DNA of 64,000 bases from Enterovibrio sp. JCM 19048 (GTDB taxonomy: Bacteria; Pseudomonadota; Gammaproteobacteria; Enterobacterales; Vibrionaceae): NCBI GenBank assembly GCA_001310415.1, contig BAXE01000008.1, positions 1 through 64,000 on the forward strand. Reading direction: 5' to 3'. Shown in pieces: positions 33,440 through 43,236 of the stretch. Position 1 is the first letter of the stretch, and each line of letters starts with the position of its first letter. The notes under the pieces were generated by a model. The model saw nothing but the letters and a program-made list of their open reading frames with translations, made no database searches and was not told the origin of the DNA. The position numbers and the translations under genes are program-made.

Positions 33440-33474
33440 AAACGGGTACATGGCTGTTGTCATGTACCCGTTTT
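33440..33474. terminator. Bidirectional terminator
   Basis: AACGGGTACATG / CATGTACCCGTT stem with an 8-base loop and T/A tracts on both sides. It lies between the DUF2057 gene (plus) and the small secreted protein gene (minus). Confidence 0.85.
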
Positions 33475-33477
33475 ACT

Positions 33478-33681
33478 TTAATTCTGATAGCCCCAGTTGC
33501 GAACAAATGTGCCGCCTTCATAGGTGCAAATCATGGTAGGAACATAGTCGGTCGTTCCATCGTTGTAGGTGCAGTTTACCAGTGGGCCTGCTTGTGTCGC
33601 CCAACCTGCGTCTGCACTTGCAGTGAAATTGATACCTAGAGCTAAAGTCATCGCAGATATCATTAACATCAGCTTTTTCAT
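33478..33681 (-). CDS. Small secreted protein of unknown function
   Basis: 67 residues. Clear signal peptide (KKLMLMISAMTLALGINFTASA, cut near residue 23), leaving a mature peptide of about 44 residues. It contains two cysteines (NCTYNDGTTDYVPTMICTYEGG) that could form a disulfide and two short NCTY/ICTY-like repeats. A strong AAAGGAGAG ribosome site sits at the right distance, and a terminator follows the stop. The family is not recognised. These signals support a real gene despite its size. Confidence 0.72.
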   Translation of the reverse strand: MKKLMLMISAMTLALGINFTASADAGWATQAGPLVNCTYNDGTTDYVPTMICTYEGGTFVRNWGYQN

Positions 33682-33946
33682 TATTACTCTCCTTTATGTG
33701 TATGAACAATTATGTGTTTGTTCACAATCATGTTAGGAGTGTTTTACATTTTGCGTGAAAAAATAAGATTCCGTTCTCAAATCTGGTTCTGAAAGACGGT
33801 TTTTGATGCCTTGCAGGCGATAACCCAACAAGTTTTTATTCAAATGATTTCGAATCGTTGTTCAGTGCATCCGGGAAGAATACAATACCGTCTTTACCGG
33901 ATTCCCTCCGAACTCTTTCATCCATGCCGAACGTTATAGGATTAAC

Positions 33947-35368
33947 ATGAAAGTTAAAACACGTTTTGCTCCAAGCCCAACGGGCTTTTTGCACGTAGGC
34001 GGTGCGCGCACTGCTCTTTATTCCTGGCTTTTCGCCAAACACACAGGCGGTGAGTTTGTTCTTCGAATTGAAGACACCGATTTAGAGCGTTCTACCCAGG
34101 AAGCTATCGACGCCATCATTGAAGGCATGGAATGGCTGGGTCTTGAGTGGGACGAAGGTCCTTACTATCAAACCAAACGTTTTGACCGTTACAACGAAGT
34201 TGTTGACCAGCTGCTTGCAGAAGACAAAGCGTACAAGTGTTACGCGTCAAAAGAGTTGTTGGACGAGATCCGCGAAGAGCAGATGGCTGCGGGCCTGAAG
34301 CCACGTTACGATGCAAATCATCCTCGTGTTGTGGAAGCAAACGCTGCCGCAACTGAGGAGACCCCATTTTGCATCCGCTTCCGTAACCCGAAAGAAGGCT
34401 CAGTGGTATTTGATGACAAGATCCGTGGTCGTATCGAATTCCAAAACACTGAATTGGATGACCTGATTATTCGTCGTACTGACGGCAGCCCGACTTATAA
34501 CTTCTGTGTCGTTATTGATGACTGGGATATGGGTATTACCCAGGTTGTTCGTGGTGAAGACCACATCAACAACACGCCACGTCAAATCAACATTTACAAG
34601 GCACTGAACGCACCTGTACCAGAATTTGCGCATTGCTCAATGATTCTGGGTGATGACGGTGCAAAACTGTCCAAGCGCCATGGCGCCGTGAGTGTGATGC
34701 AGTACCGTGATGAAGGCTACCTGCCTCAGGCTCTGCTGAACTATCTGGTTCGTCTTGGTTGGTCACATGGTGACCAGGAAATCTTCTCTATGGAAGAGAT
34801 GATTCAACTGTTTAGCCTGGAGTCAGTCAGCAAGTCTGCTTCGGCGTTCAACACAGACAAGCTGCTGTGGTTAAACAACCACTACATCAAGTCATCTGAG
34901 CCAGAGTATGTTGCTAAGTATCTGCAATGGCACCTTGATGCCAAAGATATCAGTACTGAAAATGGTCCAGCGATTGCTGATGTCATCAAACTGGTTGGTG
35001 AACGTTGCAACACCTTGGTAGAACTCGCCGAGCAAAGCCGTTACTTCTACCAGGACTTTGAAGCATTCGATGCTGATGCGGCGAAAAAACACCTGCGTCC
35101 AGTCGCGAAGGAAGCGTTGGAACTGGCACTTTCTAAGCTTGAAGCATTGCAAGAATGGAATACTGAGAATCTGCACACTGTGATTGCCGATACTTGTACT
35201 GAGCTTGAGCTGGGTATGGGTAAAGTTGGCATGCCACTGCGAGTGGCGGTGACAGGTCAAGGTCAGTCACCGTCTGTTGATGCGGTTATGAACCTGATTG
35301 GTAAACCACGTGTTCTGGCGCGTCTTGGTAAAGCAATTGCCTTTATTAATGAAAGAGCAGCTCAGTAA
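33947..35368 (+). CDS. gltX: Glutamyl-tRNA synthetase
   Basis: 473 residues, full length. Charges tRNA-Glu. Class I motifs: HVGG in [17 protein letters not shown] (residues 8-20) and the KMSKS-equivalent LSKRHGA. The catalytic core and the anticodon-binding C-terminal half are intact. AGGA precedes the ATG. It sits between the two porin genes. Confidence 0.97.
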   Translation: MKVKTRFAPSPTGFLHVGGARTALYSWLFAKHTGGEFVLRIEDTDLERSTQEAIDAIIEGMEWLGLEWDEGPYYQTKRFDRYNEVVDQLLAEDKAYKCYASKELLDEIREEQMAAGLKPRYDANHPRVVEANAAATEETPFCIRFRNPKEGSVVFDDKIRGRIEFQNTELDDLIIRRTDGSPTYNFCVVIDDWDMGITQVVRGEDHINNTPRQINIYKALNAPVPEFAHCSMILGDDGAKLSKRHGAVSVMQYRDEGYLPQALLNYLVRLGWSHGDQEIFSMEEMIQLFSLESVSKSASAFNTDKLLWLNNHYIKSSEPEYVAKYLQWHLDAKDISTENGPAIADVIKLVGERCNTLVELAEQSRYFYQDFEAFDADAAKKHLRPVAKEALELALSKLEALQEWNTENLHTVIADTCTELELGMGKVGMPLRVAVTGQGQSPSVDAVMNLIGKPRVLARLGKAIAFINERAAQ

Positions 35369-35390
35369 CAACTGCTAGGCTAGCTCTGAG

Positions 35391-35417
35391 AAAAACCCGC
35401 TTTACGCCGGGTTTTTT
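35391..35417 (+). terminator. gltX terminator
   Basis: AACCCG / CGGGTT stem with an 8-base loop followed by a T run, 24 bases after the gltX stop. Confidence 0.85.
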
Positions 35418-35816
35418 GTATCTGTACATTTGTTCTTCAGGTTTGTGCCGCATAAAAATGCGAATTGGATCAAGTTGACGATATTGATGATTCCTGGTTC
35501 GGGCTGTGTATTTTTACTTTTCCCCTCTCTAGTGCAATCCAGATCACGTTCACTCTGTTACATCTAAATTCCAATCGGTTTTAGAAATTCTTTATTTTAT
35601 TAAGTTGCTGTATTTAAAGGATAAATAATGTTTTATCTTTTAATTTTGAACCAATTCAAACTTCATTCAGCCAGAGATTTTTTTTATCGATACGAATTAA
35701 GCTTCTCCCCGTTGATAAATCACATCAATAAAAATACCGGTGACGTTTGCATTTTGGCGGCCAACTAAAGGCAAACGGACTCTCCATCGGATTTAGTAAT
35801 CTTTAAGGAGTTTTCC
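35418..35816. other. AT-rich leader region of the second porin gene
   Basis: About 400 bases with no gene. AT-rich, like the leader of porin copy 1, and carrying the same GGCGGCCAAC 10-mer at 35756-35765, 51 bases before the start. TAAGGAG lies before the ATG. Confidence 0.6.
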
Positions 35817-36809
35817 ATGGAAATGACTTTCAAACGTTCTCTACTGGGTCTGGCTGTTGCAGCAGCTGCAATGTCTGGCTCAGCAAACGCGGCAATTGAT
35901 CTGCACGGCGAAGCGGTGCAACTGTACGGTCAAGCTGCAGGTTTCATGCACATCGTTAACCCAGAAGTAGGTGACGGTGCAGCACAAGCAGTAATCGAAT
36001 CACGCGTTGGTTTCAAAGGCCGCGTAGCATACGATGAAATCGGTCCAGACTTCATTTGGCAAATCGAAAGTGGTGACGCGAACGGCACTGACTACGGTAC
36101 TTTCGGTATGCGTGACACCTTCCTGGGCTTTGATTTCGAAGGCGTAGGTTCATTCAAATACGGTCGTCAGCTGATCGCTGCTTACAACTATGTTGACTGG
36201 CCACACTCAAACCCAGGTCTGGGTAACGTGTTCGACTGGCACAACGCTATCGGCGCTAACTACGAATCACGTGCAAACAACGTATTCCGTTTTGACTCAG
36301 CTAACTTCGGTGGTTTCAACTTCCAAGCTACTCTGAGCGGCATGGGTTCAACGACTGATGCAATGGTTGGAAGTATCGCAGCTTCTTACTCTCAGGACAT
36401 GTTCAGTGTTCACGCTGGTTACTACAACCAAGCTGACTACATGGAAGGCACTGAGAAGAAAGGCGACGAGTCTTACACCATCGTGGGTGGTAGCATGTTC
36501 CTGGGTGACGTAACCCTGACTGCTGCATACAAGATGATGGAAAACGGCCGTACTGGCGATGACCAAGATGCATACTCTGCAACTGCACAGTACGTAATCG
36601 ACGGTACCTGGGTTCTGAAAGCTGGCTATGCTGCAACTTCTGAATCTAAACTGGGCACAAACGATGATTCACAAGCAATCACCGGTCGCCTGGGCTACCT
36701 GCTGCCAAGCACCTACCTGTTCCTGGACGTTCGTTCATACGACTACAACGGTTCAGACGACTCAGCTGACGGTACTAACGTCCTGATCGGTGCTGAGTAC
36801 TACTTCTAA
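35817..36809 (+). CDS. Outer-membrane general porin, copy 2
   Basis: 330 residues, intact. Signal peptide ends SGSANA; the mature protein begins AIDLHGEAVQLYGQAAGF. Sixteen-strand general-porin pattern with alternating aromatic residues, closing GAEYYF. It shares long near-identical blocks with copy 1 and differs mainly in external-loop segments (for example TDYGTFGMRDT against DKSGQLGARDT). This gives the correct N-terminus for judging the damaged copy 1. Confidence 0.93.
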   Translation: MEMTFKRSLLGLAVAAAAMSGSANAAIDLHGEAVQLYGQAAGFMHIVNPEVGDGAAQAVIESRVGFKGRVAYDEIGPDFIWQIESGDANGTDYGTFGMRDTFLGFDFEGVGSFKYGRQLIAAYNYVDWPHSNPGLGNVFDWHNAIGANYESRANNVFRFDSANFGGFNFQATLSGMGSTTDAMVGSIAASYSQDMFSVHAGYYNQADYMEGTEKKGDESYTIVGGSMFLGDVTLTAAYKMMENGRTGDDQDAYSATAQYVIDGTWVLKAGYAATSESKLGTNDDSQAITGRLGYLLPSTYLFLDVRSYDYNGSDDSADGTNVLIGAEYYF

Positions 36810-36837
36810 TCTCATTAGAACGTTGTCTTATCTCCAT

Positions 36838-36869
36838 AAACGGGCCCTTGTGGCCCGTTTTCTTTTTTT
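36838..36869 (+). terminator. Terminator of porin copy 2
   Basis: AAACGGGCC / GGCCCGTTT stem with a short loop followed by a T-rich tract. Confidence 0.85.
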
Positions 36870-36979
36870 ACAAAAACAAGCAATCAATTAAGCAGAACGC
36901 AGAAAACAGATAGGGAATGTCCGTAGGAGACTGATTGACAGTGTGTCGATTGGATTTACTGGGGTAACTAAGAAAGAAA

Positions 36980-37055
<76 letters not shown>

Positions 37056-37132
37056 GACGGTGCCACTGCGATTGAGCAGCACCGGATTGATAGTATACAG
37101 AAACATGCCTGAAGGTTAAGGCTTTGAATCGG

Positions 37133-38271
37133 TTACTGAGTGTGTTTGGTCACCAAATCACCAATTTGAACACTGGCTCCCAATTCAACAGGTGATACAT
37201 CAATCTCTGAAGAGCTTTCATACACCCGGGTGACTTTCATCGTAATGTTGCTCTTTTTAAACTGACTGCGGTTCACACCATACTGGTCGGTAAACGAAGC
37301 GTTGTGCCAAAGTGCCAGTTCATCGCCGTATTTCACACCGTGGATCCTTCCGGCATTAATTTGCCCCATGTCACCGTTGATGGAGATAACTTCCGGTGTT
37401 GTCGCGCGGCAAGCCAGGTTGCTTTCCAAATCCAACAAGATATTTCGGCTGACACGTTGTGCCATTTCCCCGTAAGGCGACGTCCAGAAACGAGCAGTCT
37501 TGGTATCTACCTTACTGTTTCTTTCGAATGGCCATGCGGCGATATCGCGGTAGATATTCTGATAGATCACCTCGCCGGATTTGCCATCCATCACATCGAT
37601 AGAGAGTGCAAGCTGTCGGTTAGTCTGCTCTTTTTTAAGCAGTCCCGGGTCGTCTATCGTGGCACTCATATCCGTAATTGAACCCGCGAGAAGATATTGT
37701 GCGCCGGTATCTTCCGCCACCATGGTGGCCATATCAGGCTGGGTAGGGGAAATTTCGTACGGGGTAATCCCTTGAACGACAAAGCTCTGCGCCTGGGTTT
37801 CAAACTGGCGTTGCAGTAAAACGGTAAAGTCATCCCCAAACTGGAACACGCCACCGAGCGCCGCATGCTGAGGCGTCACGATATCGAACCGGCTCAGCAC
37901 CAAACCTTTTTTGTACTGGTTTTTGTGGCAAGCATTTGCCGTCGGGTAGATATCGATACGCACCGTCAATTTCATGGCGCCACCTTTTTGTTCCGTGTTG
38001 ATCACCTGAATCTGACGGATCTCATCACCACTGAACTGGTAGTCGTCCCTGACTTCTTTTAGGTAGGGACGGATGGTGGCAAGGCCGGCAATATCTGCAC
38101 CGGAAAAGCGTAAAGCTTGGTAGATAGCATCTTCCAGTGCACGTTCCCTAGCCTGGTTTTTACTTTCCAAAACTGTACTGACCCAGTGACCTCATACCAG
38201 GCGGCGCTTGCTGTCAGCGGTGTCAGAGCCATAGAGGCAAGCACGAGAGGGCTCAGAAAACTTTTGCGCAT
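37133..38271 (-). CDS. flgT: Flagellar H-ring protein FlgT (one frame break)
   Basis: About 380 residues. Periplasmic protein of the vibrio H-ring that surrounds the LP ring and supports MotX/Y assembly of the sodium-driven motor. Signal peptide MRKSFLSPLVLASMALTPLTA, mature start AAWYEVTGS. The frame breaks near 38165 (one base missing after GSVQ, then LESKNQARERALEDAIYQ). The C-terminal domain includes DGKSGEVIYQNIYRDI and the closing segment VELGASVQIGDLVTKH. Divergent from flgO-flgP, as in other vibrios. Codon use is uniform. Confidence 0.9.
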
Positions 38272-38476
38272 AACCTTAATTCCAATAGTGGGTATAAAAA
38301 TTGCTAGACCAGATTAAATCGCGGCAAAAGCGGCAATGTGGTTAGCAAGCGTTGCGAGAATATAGCCACAACAATGCAAATAGTGTTCCCAAAAAGTAGG
38401 GGCGAAAAATGGACCAAGAGGTCGCCAGAATTGGCAGCGCTGAACCGTCCGTTAACGTGTCCGGAGCCAGACGACA

Positions 38477-39111
38477 ATGAAAAACTGGATAGTGATATTA
38501 CTGAGTCTAGCAACCGTTTCTTGTGCTTATAACCCGATCTATAACGCAAGGAGCCGTATGCGGGGAGCGAGTTCCTGTTGCAGCAAACCCCAAAGCACAC
38601 TTTGGACTATTTTCTGGATGGTATGGCCAGCGAGTTGTTGGAAACCAACAATTATCTGACGGCCAGAACCCCCATGGCGGTTGTTTCATTTGTTGATGTC
38701 GAGGAGATGGATGAAACCAACTGGCTTGGCAATTCAGTGACCGAAGGGATGATTTACCAGATGCAGCGCCGCGGATTCACTGTGATTGATTTTAAAAACA
38801 CAGGCACCATCCGTGTGACAAAAGAAGGGGATTTCTCCCTGAGCCGCGACTGGAAAGAGCTGCATCCAGAACAACAGATTGATTACGTGTTGACAGGTAC
38901 CATGCTGCGTCAGGGCGGCGGTGTATTGGTTAACGCCAGAATTGTCGGTATGCGTTCACGGGTGGTGGTCGCCTCGGCACAGGGCTTTTTGCCCGCAGAT
39001 CGCATTGGGCGCGATATTGATACGCTCAGAAAAGTACGTATAGAAGACGGTGTGATCATTCGCGGCGACAAGCGCAAGCACACCTCAGATACCATCATGT
39101 TGAAACCTTAA
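38477..39111 (+). CDS. flgO: Flagellar outer-membrane lipoprotein FlgO (one frame break)
   Basis: About 210 residues. Lipoprotein signal with lipobox LATVSC (Cys16), then the FlgO domain (HTLDYFLDGMASELLETNN, AVVSFVDVEEMDETNWLGN, EGMIYQMQRRGFTVIDFK). One G is lost near 38560, offsetting the first 30 codons. FlgO and FlgP are outer-membrane proteins needed for stable vibrio flagella. It overlaps the flgP start region closely. Confidence 0.88.
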
Positions 39112-39124
39112 TATGGACATCACG

Positions 39125-39551
39125 ATGAAAAAATGGCTTTCAATGGCAGTAATTTTGTTGCTCACCGCGTGCCAGCCAATTACCCAGATCCGCTCTGAAG
39201 ACATGGTGACGGCAGTTGGTACAGCATCCATCAGTCGCAACGTGGCGAAACGTTGGAAGAAAAGCAGTTCCGTGCCATGCGCGCCTCCAAACTGGAAGCG
39301 TACAAAGAACTGTCTGAGCAGATTTACGGGATCCGGGTCAGTGGATTAACCAAGTGGATGATCAGCAACTGGGGCAGGATCGCACCCACGGGGCAGTAGA
39401 CGGTATCATCCGGGCGGCAGAAGTTGTCGCCAGCTATAAAGTCGGCGACAGCTACGTAACTGAGCTGCAGCTTAACCTTCGAAAAATGAAAGAAATGGCT
39501 CAATACGGTGAGTCTCACCACGTTCCAAGAAACGACGCCATTATTTTCTAA
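39125..39551 (+). CDS. flgP: Flagellar outer-membrane lipoprotein FlgP (two frame breaks)
   Basis: About 142 residues. Lipobox LLTAC near residue 16; the body includes VGTASISR, EEKQFRAMRASKLEAYKELSEQIYG and AVDGIIRAAEVVASYKVGD. Frame breaks near 39240 and 39350 split it into three readable parts. The ATG at 39125 is used; an earlier in-frame ATG at 39113 is possible. In vibrios FlgP builds a ring under the outer membrane with FlgT/FlgO. Confidence 0.85.
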
Positions 39552-39559
39552 TCCCCAAA

Positions 39560-39589
39560 AATAAAACGCAGCCTGGGCTGCGTTTTATT
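39560..39589. terminator. Bidirectional terminator, flgP / flgN
   Basis: AAAACGCAGC / GCTGCGTTTT stem with a short loop, flanked by A and T tracts, between the convergent flgP and flgN genes. Confidence 0.85.
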
Positions 39590-39618
39590 TGAATTCTATT
39601 GTGTCAACCAGAAACAAA

Positions 39619-40050
39619 TCAGGCTTTGACGTTTGTGCCCAAAGTGCGGCTTCCTGAGGCCTGACCTTCACTGTCATAGGTCATTTCACTTTTTCCTGTC
39701 GCTTCCTGGAACAGGTTGCGAAGCTTGTGCATGCTCAAATGGGCACGCTGCAATACCACGCCGTTGGCTTCATTAAGCTGCTGGCATTTCTCTAATTCGG
39801 TTTTTATTGCCTGTATGGCTGCTTTTGTATCGTCAGAAGGGGCTTGGATTTCAGGACAGCGGGCGAGTTTGGCGTCTCGCAACTGAATGGCTTGGATTAG
39901 GTTAAGCTTTTGCTTAGCGCATGCTTCGATGGCAGAAGCCTTGCGTGACGCGATAGCGTCCGTTTCGCTTTCCAAAAGCGAAAACAACGCTGCGATATCA
40001 TCGGCCTGTTGCTGTAAAAGTGCGTCAAATGACAAAGGTTGGTCAGTCAT
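39619..40050 (-). CDS. flgN: Flagellar export chaperone FlgN
   Basis: 143 residues, helical, of the expected size. Chaperone for the hook-filament junction proteins FlgK and FlgL. It lies 9 bases after flgM, the usual pairing. Similarity is modest to the eye (ALLQQQADDIAALFSLLESE, KLRNLFQEATG), so position and length carry much of the call. Intact. Confidence 0.85.
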   Translation of the reverse strand: MTDQPLSFDALLQQQADDIAALFSLLESETDAIASRKASAIEACAKQKLNLIQAIQLRDAKLARCPEIQAPSDDTKAAIQAIKTELEKCQQLNEANGVVLQRAHLSMHKLRNLFQEATGKSEMTYDSEGQASGSRTLGTNVKA

Positions 40051-40059
40051 GGCCTTTTA

Positions 40060-40374
40060 CTATAAACCGCGCAGCTCATCTTCATGCTTGATGATATTTG
40101 CTGCTAATCGATCAGCATCCACTTTGTAGGAGCCGTTGGCGATCGCCGCCTTGATAGCTGCAACTTTGGCGCTGTCGAAATGTGCTTCGCTCGCCATTTG
40201 CTGGTTTAGAGCACCTATCGCTTTGCTTTCATCGCTCATAGAAAATGCATCGCCGCGATGGTTGCGTACTTCACCGGCACCACTGGTTTCTGCAGAGGTC
40301 TGCTGTGTTTTGTTGTGATTGCTTCTGTTCGTGTTTAACGGCTGACCAGAACGCAAATGATCGATACTTGCCAT
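40060..40374 (-). CDS. flgM: Anti-sigma28 factor FlgM
   Basis: 104 residues. The disordered N-terminus (MASIDHLRSGQPLNTNRS) and C-terminal sigma-binding helices (DSAKVAAIKAAIANGSYKVDADRLAANIIKHE) are classic FlgM. It holds FliA inactive until it is exported through the finished hook. It has its own sigma28 promoter at 40415-40441. Intact. Confidence 0.95.
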   Translation of the reverse strand: MASIDHLRSGQPLNTNRSNHNKTQQTSAETSGAGEVRNHRGDAFSMSDESKAIGALNQQMASEAHFDSAKVAAIKAAIANGSYKVDADRLAANIIKHEDELRGL

Positions 40375-40414
40375 AATTAAGCCTTATTTCTGTCCGAACC
40401 TTCTGTTGCTCACA

Positions 40415-40441
40415 GTATCGGCCACACTTCTATGAACTTTA
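40415..40441 (-). promoter_or_regulatory. Sigma28 (FliA) promoter of flgM-flgN
   Basis: Minus strand reads TAAAGTTC-N11-GCCGATAC, essentially the sigma28 consensus, 41 bases upstream of flgM. It fits feedback control of the anti-sigma factor by its own target. Confidence 0.88.
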
Positions 40442-40459
40442 GCACTGAATTGAATAATT

Positions 40460-41158
40460 TTAGAATTTTACAACCACTTGACCGACAGAGGTGATTGTAC
40501 CATCGACAATTCTGTTCGATTTGCTGTTGCGGACTTTAATTTGTTCACCGAGAGCACCGTCACTTAAAGCTGTGCCTTTTGCAATAATATTCAAGCCGTT
40601 ACCAGTGGCTGTGATCACCACCTCATCATTGCGGCAGACCATACAGATGTCATTTCCGTTAATGGGCTCACCAATCCCGACAGCACGCTTAACCCGAGCG
40701 CCAATAAGGGTGGAATTGTCGGTATAAACCTGACCACGCTGGAAGCGCGCATCAACCAATTGAACGATAAGATCATCGCCAGCCAGGGTAATTCCCCGAT
40801 CGAGTGGGCGTTTGGCAACCACGACAGGAGTAAGCAAGCGGATCTGCACAGGTACATAAACTTGCCAGTTGTCCTCTTCGCAGCTCACCATCACAGTGAC
40901 ACTTTTATTCAGGGTCTGGCGGCCGGGTACGTCGACGTTCAATGGTGAGGGGCAGTCAGACAGTTGCAGGCGGCTGTCGAGATTTCCCGGAACCACTTGA
41001 AGTTCACCGTATTCAGGGGGTGAGATAAGGCTTTCTACATGTTGCTTTGCAGCTTCTTTTACAGCTTCAAGTTGACTTGTTGGAGCAGCGGCTATAATTG
41101 AGCTAAAGCTACAAAGAAATGTGCCGATAAAGAGCCAGGCTAATCGCTGATAACACAT
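40460..41158 (-). CDS. flgA: P-ring assembly chaperone FlgA
   Basis: 232 residues with a signal peptide (LAWLFIGTFLCSFSSIIAA). Periplasmic chaperone for FlgI. The C-terminal SAF domain starts near VVVAKRPLDRGITLAGDDL and ends with SNRIVDGTITSVGQVVVKF. Divergent from cheV, upstream of flgM. Intact. Confidence 0.93.
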   Translation of the reverse strand: MCYQRLAWLFIGTFLCSFSSIIAAAPTSQLEAVKEAAKQHVESLISPPEYGELQVVPGNLDSRLQLSDCPSPLNVDVPGRQTLNKSVTVMVSCEEDNWQVYVPVQIRLLTPVVVAKRPLDRGITLAGDDLIVQLVDARFQRGQVYTDNSTLIGARVKRAVGIGEPINGNDICMVCRNDEVVITATGNGLNIIAKGTALSDGALGEQIKVRNSKSNRIVDGTITSVGQVVVKF

Positions 41159-41203
41159 ATGTCACAAATCTGGTTAGTGTGGTGAATTTAGCTGCAGTCT
41201 CCC

Positions 41204-41219
41204 TACAATTCGCGTGCCA
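41204..41219 (-). promoter_or_regulatory. Candidate sigma54 promoter of flgA
   Basis: Minus strand TGGCACG-N4-TTGTA, matching the -24 element fully and the -12 element except for T in place of C. 46 bases upstream of the flgA start. Confidence 0.6.
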
Positions 41220-41288
41220 ACATAAGCATGCGGTCTAGGCGCTCGCTGCAATACGATAACAAAAACAGGGCAATATGGAGTTTATCTT

Positions 41289-42228
41289 ATGTCGGGGATT
41301 CTTGATACGGTCAATCAACGCACCCAATTGGTGGGGCAAAACCGCCTCGAGTTGTTGACCTTTCGTTTAATGCGTAACCAGCGTTACGGCATTAACGTGT
41401 TTAAAGTAAAAGAAGTACTCCAGTGTCCAAAACTGACCTCGATGCCTAATTTGCACCCACTGGTGAAAGGTGTGGCGCATATTCGAGGGCAAACAATTTC
41501 CGTTATTGACATGAGCCTTGCTACTGGCGGCCTGCCAATCACCGACCCTGAAAACCGCTTTATTATCATTTCTGAATTTAACCGCTCAACGCAGGGATTT
41601 CTGGTTGGATCGGTTGAACGCATTGTGAATATGCACTGGGAAGCGATTTTGCCGCCTCCAAGTGGCACGGGCAGCTCCAACTACCTGACAGCTGTGACCG
41701 AAATCGAGGGCGAGCTGGTTGAGATTCTGGATGTGGAAAAAATCCTCAACGAAATCTCGCCGGTGAACGAACAAATCAGTGAAGAAGTGTTGTCTGAAAA
41801 ACCTGTGTTTGAAGAAGGCAGCAATGCACCGACCAAAGTGTTGGTGGCTGATGACTCAAGCGTGGCACGCCGTCAGGTTAAACGTGCAGTTGAAACGATC
41901 GGTTATGAAGTGTTGCTGGCAAATGATGGTCAGGACGCCTTGAACCAGCTCAAAGCCATGGCCAAAGAAGGCAGTATTTACGAGCAGTTGGCGCTGGTTA
42001 TTTCTGATATTGAAATGCCAGAGATGGACGGTTACACGTTAACCACTGAAATCAAAAAAGATGCGAACCTCAAAGATCTTCATGTAGTATTGCACTCCTG
42101 CTGAGTGGCGTATTTAACGAAGCCATGGTTAAGCGAGTCGGGGCGGACGCTTCATTCCTAAGTTTGACCCAGATGAGTTGAGCGGCGCGGTTATTCAAGC
42201 GGTTAAAGGTCAAGATACGAATCAATGA
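41289..42228 (+). CDS. cheV: Chemotaxis coupling protein CheV (frame breaks near the C-terminus)
   Basis: About 313 residues. The N-terminal CheW-like domain (MRNQRYGINVFKVKEVLQ to about residue 165) couples receptors to CheA. The C-terminal receiver domain has the phospho-Asp in VISDIEMPEMDGY and VLVADDSSVARRQVKRAVE at its start. Breaks near 42098 and 42150 separate the tail LSGVFNEAMVKRVGAD and FIPKFDPDELSGAV. Its stop overlaps the cheR start (ATGA). Confidence 0.92.
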
Positions 42229-43049
42229 CGAATATAGCGATAACAGACCAAGAGTATCGTGATTTCTGTAAATATCTCGAAGGTAAATGTGGCATCGTTC
42301 TCGGTGACAGTAAGCAGTATCTGGTACGAAGCCGACTCAGCCTCTGATCAGTCGATTCAAATTGGCTTCTATGTCGGAACTGTTCCAATTGGTTCTGACA
42401 AACCGTAACCGAGAGTTGGCGGTAGCGGCCATTGATGCGATGACAACCAATGAAACGCTTTGGTTTCGAGATGCTTACCCGTTTGAAGTGCTCGCCAACA
42501 AACTGTTGCCTGAAGTGGCAGAAAGCCGCCGTCCAATCAAGATTTGGTCGGCAGCCAGCTCATCAGGCAAGAGCCTTTTTCGATTGCGATGACGATTCAG
42601 GAAGTGCAGAGCAAAAAGCCTGGCTTGCTGAGCAACGTTCAAATCACAGCAACGGATATTTCTTCATCCATGCTCGAGCACTGCCGGGCCGGGGTTTATG
42701 ACAATCTGGCATTAAGCCGAGGTTTGTCCCCTGAGCGCAGACGCCAGTTTTTCGAGGATGCAGGAGATGGCCGAATGAAGGTGAAAGAGCCGCTTAAACG
42801 CATGGTGACGTTCAAGCCTCAAAACCTGATGGAAAGCTACAGCATGCTGGGTAAGTTCGACATCATCTTCTGCCGGAACGTACTGATTTACTTCTCGCCG
42901 GATATGAAATCTCAGGTGCTGAACCAGATGGCGGGCAGCTTGAACCTGGTGGCTACTTGCTGTTGGGGGCGTCAGAGTCACTGACAGGTTTGACCGACAG
43001 GTTTGAGATGATCCGTTGTAACCCTGGCATCATCTACAAGCTCAAATAG
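42225..43049 (+). CDS. cheR: Chemoreceptor methyltransferase CheR (three frame breaks)
   Basis: About 276 residues. Methylates glutamates on chemoreceptors with SAM. Readable parts: ITDQEYRDFCKYLEGKCGI, then MTTNETLWFRDAYPFEVL, IWSAASSSGQEPFSIAM (SAM-binding), DISSSMLEHCRAGVY, FDIIFCRNVLIYFS and GGYLLLGASESL. One base is missing near 42344, 42567 and 42953. Restoring all three gives an intact CheR ending at 43049. Overlaps cheV by 4 bases. Confidence 0.92.
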
Positions 43050-43069
43050 AATTATCCCTTAATTGATTG

Positions 43070-43098
43070 AAAGCGGCACAAAGTTTGCCGCTTTTTTC
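43070..43098 (+). terminator. cheR terminator
   Basis: AAAGCGGCA / TGCCGCTTT hairpin with a 7-base loop and T tract. Confidence 0.85.
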
Positions 43099-43187
43099 TT
43101 GCCCGTTTTTCACCTTCTCTCTCTACCTCTTTATTAATCTGCTGTTTATAAAGAAAAATTTCTTATTTGTTCCTCCGTGCTTAAAGT

Positions 43188-43203
43188 TGGCACCTAATTT
43201 GCA
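43188..43203 (+). promoter_or_regulatory. Sigma54 promoter of the flgB operon
   Basis: TGGCAC-N5-TTGCA with 10 bases between the GG and GC elements, a full match to the -24/-12 consensus, 34 bases upstream of flgB. Confidence 0.9.
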
Positions 43204-43236
43204 AAATTTCCGGTAAGAAAGTTTTGGAGGTGCCGT

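Noticed and set aside
38340-38476. Sigma54-like sequence upstream of flgT/flgO
   Set aside because: GGGAAC-type -24 element on the minus strand has too many mismatches, and a TGGCAG on the plus strand lacks a -12 element.
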